A DNA stretch of 64,000 nucleotides from an uncultured Lachnospiraceae bacterium (GCA_910579285.1 CAJTTT010000001.1:1-64000); one strand, 5' to 3'. Positions 18,931 to 27,860 are shown, numbered from the stretch's first letter. A program made the numbers and translations. Notes: generated from the sequence alone by a model not told the origin.

Positions 18931-19869
18931 ATGGCTAGTATTAATCTGTTGAAGGTAATTGAAAAATTTAAATGGGAGAACCTGACGCCGGAAATCGACA
19001 TCTCGAAAATCAAGGTGACACAGCCGGATATTAACAGGCCTGCGCTGCAGCTGGCAGGATATTTCGAGCATTTTGAGACAACGCGTCTACAGATTGTCGG
19101 ATTTGTGGAATACTCCTATATGAATGGTATGGATGAGGACAGACAGAGGGAGATCTTTGAAAAGCTTCTGAACAATCCGCTTCCTGGTATTCTGTTCTGC
19201 AGAGAGCTGTATCCGAATGAAATTTTCAGAGAGATTGCGGTCAAACACGGCGTGCCGCTTCTGATGAGCAAAAAGGCCACATCGGCCTGCATGGCTGAGG
19301 TCATCCGCTGGCTGAATGTGAAACTTGCCCCCTGCATTTCTGTGCACGGCGTGTTGGTGGACGTTTACGGAGAGGGTGTTCTGATCACGGGTGAAAGCGG
19401 CATCGGTAAGTCTGAGGCAGCTCTCGAGCTGATTAAGAGAGGACACCGTCTGGTGACAGACGATGTGGTGGAACTGCGCCGGGTGAGTGAGGATACGCTG
19501 ATCGGTTCCGCGCCGGATATCACAAAGCACTTCATTGAGCTGCGGGGTATCGGCATTGTGGATGTGAAGGCGCTTTTCGGTGCATCAAGTGTCAGGGACA
19601 CACAGAACATAGATCTTGTTATCCGTCTGGAGGACTGGGATAAAGACAAAGAGTACGACCGCCTGGGCCTGGAGGAGGAATATACCGAGTATCTGGGGAA
19701 CCGCGTGGTGTGCCACAGCATCCCGATCAGACCGGGTCGTAATCTGGCAATTATCTGCGAGTCTGCGGCGGTTAACCACCGTCAGAAGAAGATGGGTTAC
19801 AATGCGGCGCAGGAGCTTTACAAGCGCGTGCAGAATTCCCTTGCGCATGGCAGAGAGGAGGACGAGTAA
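18931..19869 (+). CDS. hprK: HPr kinase/phosphorylase
   Basis: A 312-residue bifunctional enzyme that phosphorylates Ser46 of HPr or Crh when glycolytic intermediates are high and removes the phosphate when inorganic phosphate dominates. It has the conserved N-terminal domain, Walker A GESGIGKS (about residues 154-161), RLVTDDVVEL, and the C-terminal signature IPIRPGRNLAIICESAA. A strong GAGGAGGGAG ribosome binding site precedes it. It overlaps glk by one base (TAATG), which couples catabolite signalling to glucose phosphorylation. Its likely substrate is the Crh-like protein at 23786. Confidence 0.96.
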   Translation: MASINLLKVIEKFKWENLTPEIDISKIKVTQPDINRPALQLAGYFEHFETTRLQIVGFVEYSYMNGMDEDRQREIFEKLLNNPLPGILFCRELYPNEIFREIAVKHGVPLLMSKKATSACMAEVIRWLNVKLAPCISVHGVLVDVYGEGVLITGESGIGKSEAALELIKRGHRLVTDDVVELRRVSEDTLIGSAPDITKHFIELRGIGIVDVKALFGASSVRDTQNIDLVIRLEDWDKDKEYDRLGLEEEYTEYLGNRVVCHSIPIRPGRNLAIICESAAVNHRQKKMGYNAAQELYKRVQNSLAHGREEDE

Positions 19870-20804
19870 TGGCTAAATATGTATTTGGGGTGGACGTAGG
19901 CGGCACAAGCGTTAAAATGGGATTATTTGATATAGAAGGAAAGGTACTGGAGAAATGGGAGATTTCCACCAGGACAGAAAACCGCGGGGAGAAAATTCTT
20001 CCCGACATCGCGGCTGCCATAAAGGAAAAGATGGCGCAGAAATCCATTGCGGCAGAGGAGGTTGCCGGCGTTGGCATCGGCGTGCCGGGGGCTGTGGAGA
20101 AGAACGGCATTGTGCACATAGCCGTTAACCTGGGCTGGGAAGAGATGAACATGAAGGAGGAGCTTACCGCACTGCTTGACGGGATGCGCGTGGAGGGCGG
20201 TAATGACGCCAATGTGGCGGCGCTCGGTGAGATGTGGAAAGGCGGCGGCCAGGGGTATAAGAACCTGGTGGCGGTTACCCTCGGCACAGGCGTAGGCGGC
20301 GGCATCATCATAAACGGTGAGATTATGACGGGCGCAACGGGCGCGGGCGGCGAGATCGGCCATATTCATGTGGAGGATAACGAGACGGAACCCTGCGGCT
20401 GCGGAAACCTTGGCTGTCTGGAGGAGTATGCATCCGCCACAGGTATCACCAGACTTGCGAACCGGGCTTTACAGGCGAGCGATAAGGACAGCGTTCTGAG
20501 AACGGGTGAGGTATCTGCAAAAGCCGTGTTTGACGCGGTTAAGGCGGGGGACGAACTGGCCATAGAGATTGCGAAGCAGTTTGGCGACTATCTGGGCAAG
20601 GGCCTGGGCGTGATCGCGGGGATTATCAACCCGGAGATTTTCGTGATCGGCGGCGGTGTGTCGAAGGCAGGAGAGGTGCTTTTCGAGTATATCAAACCTT
20701 CCTTTGAGAAAACGACGTTTTCCGGCTGTCGGAATGTGATCTTTGCGCTTGCGACACTTGGGAATGATGCGGGCATCTACGGCGCGGCGAGATTACTGCT
20801 ATAG
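19869..20804 (+). CDS. glk: ROK-family glucokinase
   Basis: Phosphorylates glucose with ATP. The N-terminal phosphate loop is FGVDVGGTSVKMGLFD. The ROK signature with zinc ligands is CGCGNLGCLEEYASATGI, and EIGHIHVE supplies the sugar-binding glutamate and zinc histidine. At 311 residues it is typical. It shares an operon with hprK through a TAATG junction. Being a ROK enzyme without a helix-turn-helix domain, it is a kinase rather than a repressor. Confidence 0.92.
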   Translation: MAKYVFGVDVGGTSVKMGLFDIEGKVLEKWEISTRTENRGEKILPDIAAAIKEKMAQKSIAAEEVAGVGIGVPGAVEKNGIVHIAVNLGWEEMNMKEELTALLDGMRVEGGNDANVAALGEMWKGGGQGYKNLVAVTLGTGVGGGIIINGEIMTGATGAGGEIGHIHVEDNETEPCGCGNLGCLEEYASATGITRLANRALQASDKDSVLRTGEVSAKAVFDAVKAGDELAIEIAKQFGDYLGKGLGVIAGIINPEIFVIGGGVSKAGEVLFEYIKPSFEKTTFSGCRNVIFALATLGNDAGIYGAARLLL

Positions 20805-20869
20805 AAGATCCGGCACACCCTGTCCGCGGGATTTGCTCTCCAGGCGGGGCGGACTGCCGATTGTAAGAA

Positions 20870-20897
20870 TTGGTATGAGCTGTAAGGGATATATTAT
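20870..20897 (+). promoter_or_regulatory. Possible promoter before murB
   Basis: TTGGTA (20870-20875) and TATTAT (20892-20897) are separated by 16 bp, ahead of the murB start. The 122-bp gap between glk and murB makes a separate promoter plausible. Confidence 0.4.
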
Positions 20898-20926
20898 ATA
20901 AATAAAAGAATGAGCGGGAGTAAATT

Positions 20927-21838
20927 TTGAGTGCATCAATGTATGATTATATCAGGACGATTGTTCCTGAAGAGAGGCTTCTGTTCCATGAGCCGATGAA
21001 CAGACATACCACGTTCCGGGTAGGCGGTGAGGCGGAGTGCATGGCGGTAGTGGAGACAAAGGATGAGCTGTCACAGCTTGTTTCCTATCTGGGCCGGATA
21101 GAGCAGGAATACTTTATCTTGGGAAATGGCAGCAATCTCCTTGTGGGAGACAAGGGCTACCGCGGGATTGTTGTAAAGCTTGGCTCACGGCTGAGTGCAG
21201 TCCGTGTGGAGAGTGATCATATTGCGGCAGGCGCGGGCGCGCTGCTATCTCAGGTGGCGTCTGCGGCAAGGGACGCAGGCTTAAGCGGCATGGAATTTGC
21301 CGCGGGGATACCCGGCAGCATCGGCGGCGGTATCGTGATGAATGCAGGCGCTTACGGCGGAGAGATGAAACAGATCGTGCAGATGGTCCGTGTGATGGAC
21401 AAAGAGGGAGAAATCCTGACGCTGGACAACGATACGATGGAATTTGGTTATCGCACCAGCATCATCAGAAACAGGCCGTTCATTGTGCTGGGGGTAGTCT
21501 TGAAACTGACGCCCGGCAATAAGGACGAAATTAGGGCGAAGATGGAGGATCTGATGAAGCAGCGCAAGAGTAAGCAGCCGCTGGAGTATCCGAGTGCGGG
21601 CAGTACCTTCAAGAGGCCCGAGGGGTATTATGCGGGCAAGCTTATCATGGATGCGGGCCTTCGTGGCTACCGCATCGGCGGTGCGCAGGTGTCTGAGAAA
21701 CACTGTGGCTTTGTCATCAATTCCGGCGGTGCGTCGGCGGCGGATATCAGGGAAGTGATTGAGGAAGTACAGGAGCGCGTGCGGGATCGGTTTCATGTCC
21801 GGCTGGAGCCTGAGGTTATTTTTTTAGGAGATTTTTAA
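20927..21838 (+). CDS. murB: UDP-N-acetylenolpyruvoylglucosamine reductase
   Basis: Reduces UDP-GlcNAc-enolpyruvate to UDP-MurNAc with NADPH and FAD in peptidoglycan synthesis. It has an FAD-binding PCMH segment (TTFRVGGEAECMAVVE, AAGIPGSIGGGIVMNAGAYG) and the MurB C-terminal domain with the catalytic serine in YPSAGSTFKRP. At 303 residues it is standard. The start is a TTG with GGGAG at good spacing; an ATG four codons later (20939) is an alternative. In many Clostridia murB precedes rapZ and whiA exactly as here. Confidence 0.94.
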   Translation: MSASMYDYIRTIVPEERLLFHEPMNRHTTFRVGGEAECMAVVETKDELSQLVSYLGRIEQEYFILGNGSNLLVGDKGYRGIVVKLGSRLSAVRVESDHIAAGAGALLSQVASAARDAGLSGMEFAAGIPGSIGGGIVMNAGAYGGEMKQIVQMVRVMDKEGEILTLDNDTMEFGYRTSIIRNRPFIVLGVVLKLTPGNKDEIRAKMEDLMKQRKSKQPLEYPSAGSTFKRPEGYYAGKLIMDAGLRGYRIGGAQVSEKHCGFVINSGGASAADIREVIEEVQERVRDRFHVRLEPEVIFLGDF

Positions 21839-21844
21839 AAACAG

Positions 21845-21904
21845 TTCAGCCGGAGTGCAGCGGCGGAGAGCGTTGAAGCCGCGATTTTGCCAATGAGGGC
21901 TGAA
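21845..21904 (+). repeat. Intergenic palindromic element between murB and rapZ
   Basis: TTCAGCC (21845-21851) pairs with GGCTGAA (21898-21904), enclosing GCGGC/GCCGC (21860-21864 with 21878-21882). The segment GCCGCGATTTTGCCAATG resembles GCAGCGATTTTGCAAATG at 46054-46071, so it may be a diverged member of the same repeat family. Confidence 0.5.
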
Positions 21905-21933
21905 TCGGATGATTCGGAAGAGAGAACGTTAAC

Positions 21934-22791
21934 ATGAGATTTGTGATTGTGACGGGGATGAGCGGTTCGGGAAAACGGACTGCCATGAAAATGTTGGAGG
22001 ATCTGGGATTTTACTGTGTGGATAATCTGCCGGTGGCGTTGATTGAGAAGTTTGCAGAGCTGATTACAACGCCCGCAAGCGAAGTCAACAAGGTGGCGCT
22101 GGGGCTTGATGTGCGCGCTGACCAGTCGTTCGCAGGCGTGCGCCGTATTCTGGATCAGTTGAAGGAGAACGGTTATCTGTTTGAAATGCTTTTTCTGGAG
22201 GCGGGAGACAACGTTCTTTTGAAGCGGTATAAGGAGACCAGAAGGCTGCACCCGCTTTCCCCGGAGGGCCGTGTGGAGGAGGGAATCCACAGAGAACGGG
22301 AAATTCTGAAAGAGATACGGGAGAAAGCGGATTATATCATTGATACGTCCCATCTTCTGACAAGGGAACTTAAGAAAGAAATTGATGACATTTTTGTGAG
22401 AAATAAGGAATATAATTCACTGATTGTCACAATACTGTCATTTGGTTTTAAAAAGGGGATTCCGGCGGACGCTGATCTTGTTTTTGATGTGCGCTTTCTC
22501 CCGAATCCCTTTTATATTGACGAGCTGAAATATAAGACGGGTAACGACAAAGAAGTGCAGGATTATGTGATGTCCTTCCCGGAGGCGGGAGCCTTTCTGC
22601 AAAAATTGACGGACATGCTTGACTTTCTGATTCCCAATTATGTGAAAGAGGGCAAGCACCAGCTTGTGATCGGCATTGGCTGTACCGGGGGCAAACACAG
22701 GAGCGTGACGCTCGCCAATGCACTTAATGAGGGACTTAAGGATCACGGCACTTACGGCGTGAAGCTGTATCATCGGGACGTAGATAAGTAA
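21934..22791 (+). CDS. rapZ: RapZ/YvcJ-family nucleotide-binding protein
   Basis: A 285-residue P-loop protein of the RapZ (YvcJ) family, which binds nucleotides and, in some bacteria, small RNAs to set glucosamine-6-phosphate synthase levels. N-terminus MRFVIVTGMSGSGKRTAMKM; later GLDVRAD, FLEAGDNVLLKRYKETRRLHP, and the C-terminal IGIGCTGGKHRSVTLAN that defines the family. The residue after the Walker lysine is Arg (GKR), where Ser or Thr is usual, which may affect magnesium binding. Nucleotide diphosphatase activity is uncertain. It precedes whiA as in the Bacillus yvcJ-yvcK-whiA-crh group, but yvcK is absent here. Confidence 0.9.
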   Translation: MRFVIVTGMSGSGKRTAMKMLEDLGFYCVDNLPVALIEKFAELITTPASEVNKVALGLDVRADQSFAGVRRILDQLKENGYLFEMLFLEAGDNVLLKRYKETRRLHPLSPEGRVEEGIHREREILKEIREKADYIIDTSHLLTRELKKEIDDIFVRNKEYNSLIVTILSFGFKKGIPADADLVFDVRFLPNPFYIDELKYKTGNDKEVQDYVMSFPEAGAFLQKLTDMLDFLIPNYVKEGKHQLVIGIGCTGGKHRSVTLANALNEGLKDHGTYGVKLYHRDVDK

Positions 22792-22839
22792 GCAGCAGTT
22801 TGGCCATACGCCGGACTGTTACAAAATAGAGGAAGGGAT

Positions 22840-23742
22840 ATGTCTTTTTCGGGAACGGTAAAAGAAGAACTTGCGGCCCATGTAAGCTCGGCCAGACATT
22901 GCCAGCTTGCGGAGCTGGCGGCGCTCCTGCTGTATAACGGCGGTGTCTGCAGCGGCGGACAGCACCTTTGTTTGGATACGGAAAATGAGGCAGTTGCGAG
23001 AAAATGCTTTACATTACTAAAAAAAACATTTAATATAGAAACTGTTATGCGGGGCCGGCAGAGGCTGATCCCCGATGACGGGACAGAGCGCAGGGTGATC
23101 AGGGCATTGTATCTTGCGGAGGGGGAGGACGGGAAGATAACATTAACCAACCCGGTCAATTCTCTTTTGATTAAAAATTCCTGTTGTGCAAGAGCCTGGC
23201 TGCGCGGCGCATTCCTGAGTGTGGGTTCCATGAGCGACCCGAGGAAAAGTTATCATTTGGAGTTTGTCTGTGACGAGAAGGCGCAGGCATTGCAGCTCCG
23301 GGATGTACTTTCGGAATTTCAGATTGAGGCCAGAATCATTGGGCGAAAGAAATACCAGGTGGTCTATCTGAAAGAGGGCGCGGGCATTGTGGATCTCCTA
23401 AATGTGATGGGAGCGCATGTATCTCTGATGGAGCTGGAAAACATGAGAATCCTGAAAGAGATGCGCAATTCAATTAACAGAAGGGTTAACTGCGAGACGG
23501 CCAACATCTCCAAGACGGTGACGGCTGCCGGCAGGCAGATTGAAGATATTCTTCTGATCAGAGACAGGTATGGGTTTGAGAATTTGCCGGACAATCTGCG
23601 GCAGATGGCAGAGGTTCGGCTGGAATATCCCGATGCGGCTTTAAAGGAGCTGGGGGGATATCTGGAACCAGTTGTGGGGAAATCAGGGGTGAATCACAGA
23701 TTACGCAGGCTGAGTGAAATTGCCGACAAAATCAGGTCATAA
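22840..23742 (+). CDS. whiA: WhiA-family DNA-binding regulator
   Basis: A 300-residue protein with the degenerate LAGLIDADG-like N-terminal domain (MSFSGTVKEELAAHVSS, LRGAFLSVGSMSDPRKSYHLE) and a C-terminal helix-turn-helix (YPDAALKELGGYLEPVVGKS, NHRLRRLSEIA). WhiA controls cell division and chromosome segregation in Gram-positive bacteria and sporulation in actinomycetes. Ribosome binding site GAGGAAGGG lies ahead of the ATG. The crh-like gene follows after 43 bp, so they are probably co-transcribed. Confidence 0.95.
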   Translation: MSFSGTVKEELAAHVSSARHCQLAELAALLLYNGGVCSGGQHLCLDTENEAVARKCFTLLKKTFNIETVMRGRQRLIPDDGTERRVIRALYLAEGEDGKITLTNPVNSLLIKNSCCARAWLRGAFLSVGSMSDPRKSYHLEFVCDEKAQALQLRDVLSEFQIEARIIGRKKYQVVYLKEGAGIVDLLNVMGAHVSLMELENMRILKEMRNSINRRVNCETANISKTVTAAGRQIEDILLIRDRYGFENLPDNLRQMAEVRLEYPDAALKELGGYLEPVVGKSGVNHRLRRLSEIADKIRS

Positions 23743-23785
23743 TAAGAGGCAGTACGCTTCGAAAAGAAAAGAGGAGGAAAATATT

Positions 23786-24040
23786 ATGATTCAGAAGTCA
23801 ATCCAGATCAAACTGGAGACGGGCCTTGAGGCAAGGCCGGTGGCGATGCTTGTTCAGGTGGCCAGCCAGTTTGAGAGCACCGTGTATCTTGGTTCCGAGA
23901 ATAAGAAGGTGAACGCAAAGAGTATCATGGGCATGATGAGCATGGGACTCGAGAGCGGGGCTGAGGTTACGGTAACCGCTGATGGAGCCGATGAGGAGTC
24001 GGCGGTTGCGGAGATCGAGAAGTTCCTGACCACCAGATAG
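23786..24040 (+). CDS. Crh-like HPr-family protein (Glu15, Ser46)
   Basis: An 84-residue HPr fold. At the position of the PTS phosphohistidine the sequence is TGLEARPVA, with Glu15 in place of His15, so it cannot carry phosphate from enzyme I. Ser46, the HprK target, is present in NAKSIMGMM. This matches Bacillus Crh in logic (Gln15, Ser46) and in position, just after whiA. It is therefore predicted to be a regulatory HPr that becomes a CcpA co-effector when HprK is active. The start ATG at 23786 follows a perfect GAGGAGG. A true PTS HPr must lie elsewhere if the cell uses PTS sugars. Confidence 0.9.
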   Translation: MIQKSIQIKLETGLEARPVAMLVQVASQFESTVYLGSENKKVNAKSIMGMMSMGLESGAEVTVTADGADEESAVAEIEKFLTTR

Positions 24041-24194
24041 GAATGGGTGTGACAGGATTGACATTTGATAAGGCATAATGTGTGGGCTGTTCAGAATCCT
24101 GTGACGCGGTGTGCGGATGAGATTCTGGGCAGCTTTTTATTATGTCAGCAGGAAATCAAGCGCGGGCATTGAAACTAAAATCAGGAGGAAGTCT

Positions 24195-25094
24195 ATGGCT
24201 AAACAAATGCTTTTTGTCTATAATCCCAGAGCGGGCAAGGCGCAGATCAGAAGTAATCTGTTAGATATCATTGATACTTTTGTGAAAGCCGGGTATGAAG
24301 TGACGGCCTATCCAACCCAGGCGTCGGGCGATGCAGTCAAGGCCGTAAAGGAGAGACGCGCCGGTTACGATATCGTGGTTTGCAGCGGCGGGGACGGCAC
24401 TCTGGACGAAGTGGTGACAGGTATGATGAAATCGGAGGAACGGCTTCCAGTCGGCTATGTCCCGGCGGGCAGCACCAACGATTTTGCCAACAGTCTGAAA
24501 ATTCCGAAGAACATGCTGCAGGCTGCGGATGTCGTCGTGAACGGCAGGACTTTCGCCTGCGACGTGGGAAAGTTTAACAGCGGCATTTTTATTTATGTGG
24601 CGGCGTTCGGCATCTTTACAGACGTGTCCTACGGAACGCCCCAGGACACCAAGAATGTGCTTGGCCATGCGGCTTACCTGATAGAGGGGGTCAGACGCCT
24701 TCCGTCCGTGCGCGCCTATCCGTTGAAAATAACCTGTAACGGTGAGGTGATTGAGGGAGAATTTCTCTACGGCATGGTGACCAACTCCCATTCGGTAGGA
24801 GGGTTCCGCGGCATTACGGGGCAGAATGTGGCGCTGGACGATGGTCTGTTTGAGGTGACGCTGATCCGTAAGCCGACAAATCCCCTGGATATCAACAATA
24901 TCATCCGCGCACTTGTGGATAAGCGCGTAAAATCTGAACACATTTACACTTTCACGACTCAGAAGCTGAAAGTGGAGTCGGAAGAGCCGGTGGCATGGAC
25001 GCTGGACGGAGAGTTTGGCGGAGAGCATCAGGCAGTGGTGGTTGAGAGCTGGCACCAGGCGCTTGAAATACGGGTACCGCAGGACATGGTCTGA
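24195..25094 (+). CDS. Diacylglycerol kinase-family lipid kinase
   Basis: A 299-residue soluble or peripheral lipid kinase of the DagK/YegS/BmrU type. It has FVYNPRAGKAQ, the nucleotide motif VVCSGGDGTLDEV, and PAGSTNDFANSL, all diagnostic of the catalytic domain, and a C-terminal beta domain ending WTLDGEFGGEHQAVVVE. It probably returns diacylglycerol from teichoic acid synthesis to phosphatidic acid, but the exact lipid cannot be read from sequence. I chose 24195, which follows AGGAGGAAG; an upstream in-frame start at 24111 is unlikely. Confidence 0.9.
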   Translation: MAKQMLFVYNPRAGKAQIRSNLLDIIDTFVKAGYEVTAYPTQASGDAVKAVKERRAGYDIVVCSGGDGTLDEVVTGMMKSEERLPVGYVPAGSTNDFANSLKIPKNMLQAADVVVNGRTFACDVGKFNSGIFIYVAAFGIFTDVSYGTPQDTKNVLGHAAYLIEGVRRLPSVRAYPLKITCNGEVIEGEFLYGMVTNSHSVGGFRGITGQNVALDDGLFEVTLIRKPTNPLDINNIIRALVDKRVKSEHIYTFTTQKLKVESEEPVAWTLDGEFGGEHQAVVVESWHQALEIRVPQDMV

Positions 25095-25164
25095 TTGTCG
25101 AATTGAGGGGCTGTCAGCGCGGACGGAAGGTTGTGCAAAAGCTGTCCGCATCGCGGCGGAGTTG

Positions 25165-25193
25165 TTGACTTTCTAAGGACTGGCTGTTAAAAT
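25165..25193 (+). promoter_or_regulatory. Promoter of fba
   Basis: TTGACT (25165-25170), a 17-bp spacer and TAAAAT (25188-25193), about 63 nt before the aldolase start, fit a strong housekeeping promoter. Confidence 0.75.
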
Positions 25194-25255
25194 AAAAGTT
25201 GGATTCCAGATGATGGAAAGTAATAAAAAATTTTAATAGAAAGGAAGAAAATAGT

Positions 25256-26224
25256 ATGGCATTAGTAACAACAACCGAAATGTTTAAGAAGGCTTACGAC
25301 GGTGGTTACGCAGTCGGCGCTTTCAACGTAAACAACATGGAGATCGTTCAGGGCATTACTGAAGCTGCCGGTGAGCTGAACAGCCCTGTAATCCTGCAGG
25401 TTTCCAAGGGTGCGCGCGCATATGCGAACCACACTTATCTGGTGAAGCTGGTTGAGGCGGCTGTAGCGGAGAATCCCCAGATCCCGATCGCTCTTCACCT
25501 GGATCACGGGGACACCTTCGAGCTTTGTAAGTCCTGTATCGACGGCGGTTTCACCTCCGTTATGATCGACGCTTCTTCTAAGTCTTTCGAGGACAACATT
25601 GCACTGACCAAGCAGGTAGTTGAGTACGCGCATGACAAGGGCGTAGTGGTTGAGGCTGAGCTGGGCACACTGGCAGGCGTTGAGGACGAGGTCGTTGTAG
25701 AGGCTGGCAAAGAGTCCTACACCCGTCCCGAGGAAGTGGAGGAGTTCGTAGATAAGACAGGCTGTGACTCTCTCGCTATCGCAATCGGTACTTCCCACGG
25801 TGCATACAAGTTCACGGCTGCACAGTGCACAAGAAATGCAGACGGCATTCTTGTTCCCCCTCCGCTTCGTTTCGACGTGCTTGAGGAGTGCATCAAGAGA
25901 CTGCCCGGTTTCCCGATCGTGCTTCACGGTTCTTCTTCCGTTCCGCAGGAGTTCGTAAAGATGGTGAACCAGTACGGCGGAAACATGCCTGACGCAGTAG
26001 GTATCCCGGAGGAGCAGCTTCGTAAGGCAGCAGAGCTTGCCGTATGTAAGATCAACATCGACTCCGATATCCGTCTGGCTATGACCGGCAACATCCGTCA
26101 GTACTTCGCGGAGCATCCCGATCACTTTGATCCCCGCCAGTATCTGAAGCCCGCAAGACAGGCTGTGAAGGATATGGTTGCGCATAAGATTAAAAATGTG
26201 CTTGGTTCCGACGGAAAGGCGTAA
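25256..26224 (+). CDS. fba: Class II fructose-bisphosphate aldolase
   Basis: Splits fructose-1,6-bisphosphate in glycolysis. The 322-residue zinc enzyme shows VGAFNVNNME, the first zinc histidine region ALHLDHGDTFE, VEAELGTLAGVED, AIAIGTSHGAYKF, and FPIVLHGSSSVP. Codon choice is much more biased than in the neighbours (CGT, GTA, TCC, AAG), as expected for a very highly expressed protein. AAAGGAAG precedes the ATG. It is transcribed alone between its promoter and a strong terminator. Confidence 0.96.
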   Translation: MALVTTTEMFKKAYDGGYAVGAFNVNNMEIVQGITEAAGELNSPVILQVSKGARAYANHTYLVKLVEAAVAENPQIPIALHLDHGDTFELCKSCIDGGFTSVMIDASSKSFEDNIALTKQVVEYAHDKGVVVEAELGTLAGVEDEVVVEAGKESYTRPEEVEEFVDKTGCDSLAIAIGTSHGAYKFTAAQCTRNADGILVPPPLRFDVLEECIKRLPGFPIVLHGSSSVPQEFVKMVNQYGGNMPDAVGIPEEQLRKAAELAVCKINIDSDIRLAMTGNIRQYFAEHPDHFDPRQYLKPARQAVKDMVAHKIKNVLGSDGKA

Positions 26225-26274
26225 ATGGCAGAAACGGAATGCAGCAGGCATTCTGTTGGATGGCATATAAAAAC

Positions 26275-26310
26275 CCCGGTACGGCTTTATGGCTGTACCG
26301 GGATTTTTTT
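26275..26310. terminator. Bidirectional terminator between fba and the AGCS gene
   Basis: CCCGGTAC (26275-26282) and GTACCGGG (26295-26302) form a perfect stem with TTTTTTT behind it on the plus strand and an A-rich left flank that gives T residues on the minus strand. The stop codon of the convergent gene lies inside the T tract. Confidence 0.88.
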
Positions 26311-27802
26311 ATAGATACATCTTCTTCAGCTCCTCCGCATGCGTATCCTCAATATCCGGGAACGCGGAGAGCATCGGCTTTATCTCTTCTTTTTTCAGCA
26401 CCCTTGCCACATAGTTTCTGGTGATCTTCATAACAATGGGCGACAGGCTTATGACACCGATCAGGTTAGGAATCGCCATCAGGCCGTTGAAGGTGTCGGA
26501 GAGATCCCATGCAAGCCCGAGATTCATCGTTGCGCCCACATAGATCATCAGAACGAACACGATCTTGTAGGCGATCATGGACTTGGTACCGAACAGATAC
26601 TCCCACGCTTTAGAGCCGTAGTGGCTCCAGCCAAGCACGGTGGAGAACGCGAACAGCAGGATGGCAATGGCGATAAACATAGGGCCTGCACTGCCAAATT
26701 TTGTGGCGAAAGCTTCTCCCACCAGGGCTGAACCTTCGGAGGCGCTCAACACTGCGCCGGTCTCCAGGTCAACCAGGCCGGAAGAGAGCACTACGAAAGC
26801 GGTCAGCGTGCAGACGATCATCGTATCCGCAAACACCTCAAAGATACCCCACATACCCTGGCGAACAGGCTCTTTCACATTGGAGCTGGAATGCACCATG
26901 ACGGAGGAGCCAAGGCCCGCCTCGTTGGAGAATACGCCGCGCTTCATACCCCATGTGACAGCCATCTTGATGCCGGAACCGACGATACCGCCGCCTACCG
27001 CGCGCAGGCCGAACGCGCCCTTAAAGATAGCGGAAAAGATAGCGCCGCACTGATCAATATTCATAAAGAAGATAACCAGAGCGCCCAGCACATAGATGAT
27101 AGCCATAAACGGCACCAGTTTTTCCGTGACCGAAGCGATACGCTTCAGACCGCCCACAATAACAAGGGCGGCGAGGATCAGAAGGGCGATACCCGTTATA
27201 TAGGTAGGAACGCCGAAAGCCGATTTCATATTGCCGGAGATGGAATTGATCTGGCTCATGTTGCCGATGCCGAAAGACGCCATCACACAGAAGATAGAAA
27301 ACAGGACAGCCAGCACAGCGCCGATCTGCTTAAATCCCTTGTAGGAGCCAAGCCCGTCCTTCAGATAATACATGGCGCCGCCGCACCATTCGTCCCTCTC
27401 ATTTTTGCGCCGGTAGTATATGCCGAGCACATTTTCGGAGTAGTTGGTCATCATTCCGAAGAAAGCGACAATCCACATCCAGAAGATGGCGCCGGGGCCT
27501 CCGGCGATCAGCGCGCTGGCGACACCTACGATATTGCCGGTGCCGATGGTGGCAGCCAGGGCTGTGCAAAGCGACTGGAACTGGGAGATGGACTGGTCTT
27601 CCTTGTCCGTGTGTTTCGTAATATGTTTGTCGTGAAAAATACCGCCTATGGTATTTTTAAACCAGTGTCCGATGTGGGATAACTGGAAAAATTTGGTGAG
27701 GGCAGTCATCAGAATACCCGTTCCAACGAGCAGCACCAACATGGGGATGCCCCAGACAAAACCGTTGACGGCGCTGTTCACATTTGTAATCAGTTCTACC
27801 AT
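26309..27802 (-). CDS. Alanine or glycine:cation symporter (AGCS family)
   Basis: A 497-residue membrane protein with 10-11 hydrophobic helices. It carries the AGCS signature RGVFSNEAGLGSSVMVHSS and the early motif ALAATIGTGNIVGVASAL. Members import alanine or glycine with sodium or protons (AlsT, DagA type). The start at 27802 is preceded by AAAAGGAGGA; the open frame runs further upstream through a promoter, so an earlier start is rejected. The substrate is a family-level inference. Confidence 0.92.
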   Translation of the reverse strand: MVELITNVNSAVNGFVWGIPMLVLLVGTGILMTALTKFFQLSHIGHWFKNTIGGIFHDKHITKHTDKEDQSISQFQSLCTALAATIGTGNIVGVASALIAGGPGAIFWMWIVAFFGMMTNYSENVLGIYYRRKNERDEWCGGAMYYLKDGLGSYKGFKQIGAVLAVLFSIFCVMASFGIGNMSQINSISGNMKSAFGVPTYITGIALLILAALVIVGGLKRIASVTEKLVPFMAIIYVLGALVIFFMNIDQCGAIFSAIFKGAFGLRAVGGGIVGSGIKMAVTWGMKRGVFSNEAGLGSSVMVHSSSNVKEPVRQGMWGIFEVFADTMIVCTLTAFVVLSSGLVDLETGAVLSASEGSALVGEAFATKFGSAGPMFIAIAILLFAFSTVLGWSHYGSKAWEYLFGTKSMIAYKIVFVLMIYVGATMNLGLAWDLSDTFNGLMAIPNLIGVISLSPIVMKITRNYVARVLKKEEIKPMLSAFPDIEDTHAEELKKMYL

Positions 27803-27831
27803 GATACATTTCCTCCTTTTCGCTGTATTCA

Positions 27832-27860
27832 AGTATACCATAATAAAAAATAGATGAAAA
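27832..27860 (-). promoter_or_regulatory. Promoter of the AGCS symporter gene
   Basis: On the minus strand TTTTCA (27860-27855), a 17-bp spacer and TATACT (27837-27832), with an upstream TG that makes it an extended -10. It is about 30 nt before the start codon. Confidence 0.65.

Noticed and set aside
25262..26266. 334-codon open frame antisense to fba
   Set aside because: It mirrors the strongly biased codons of the aldolase gene, has no ribosome binding site or family match, and fba is certain.
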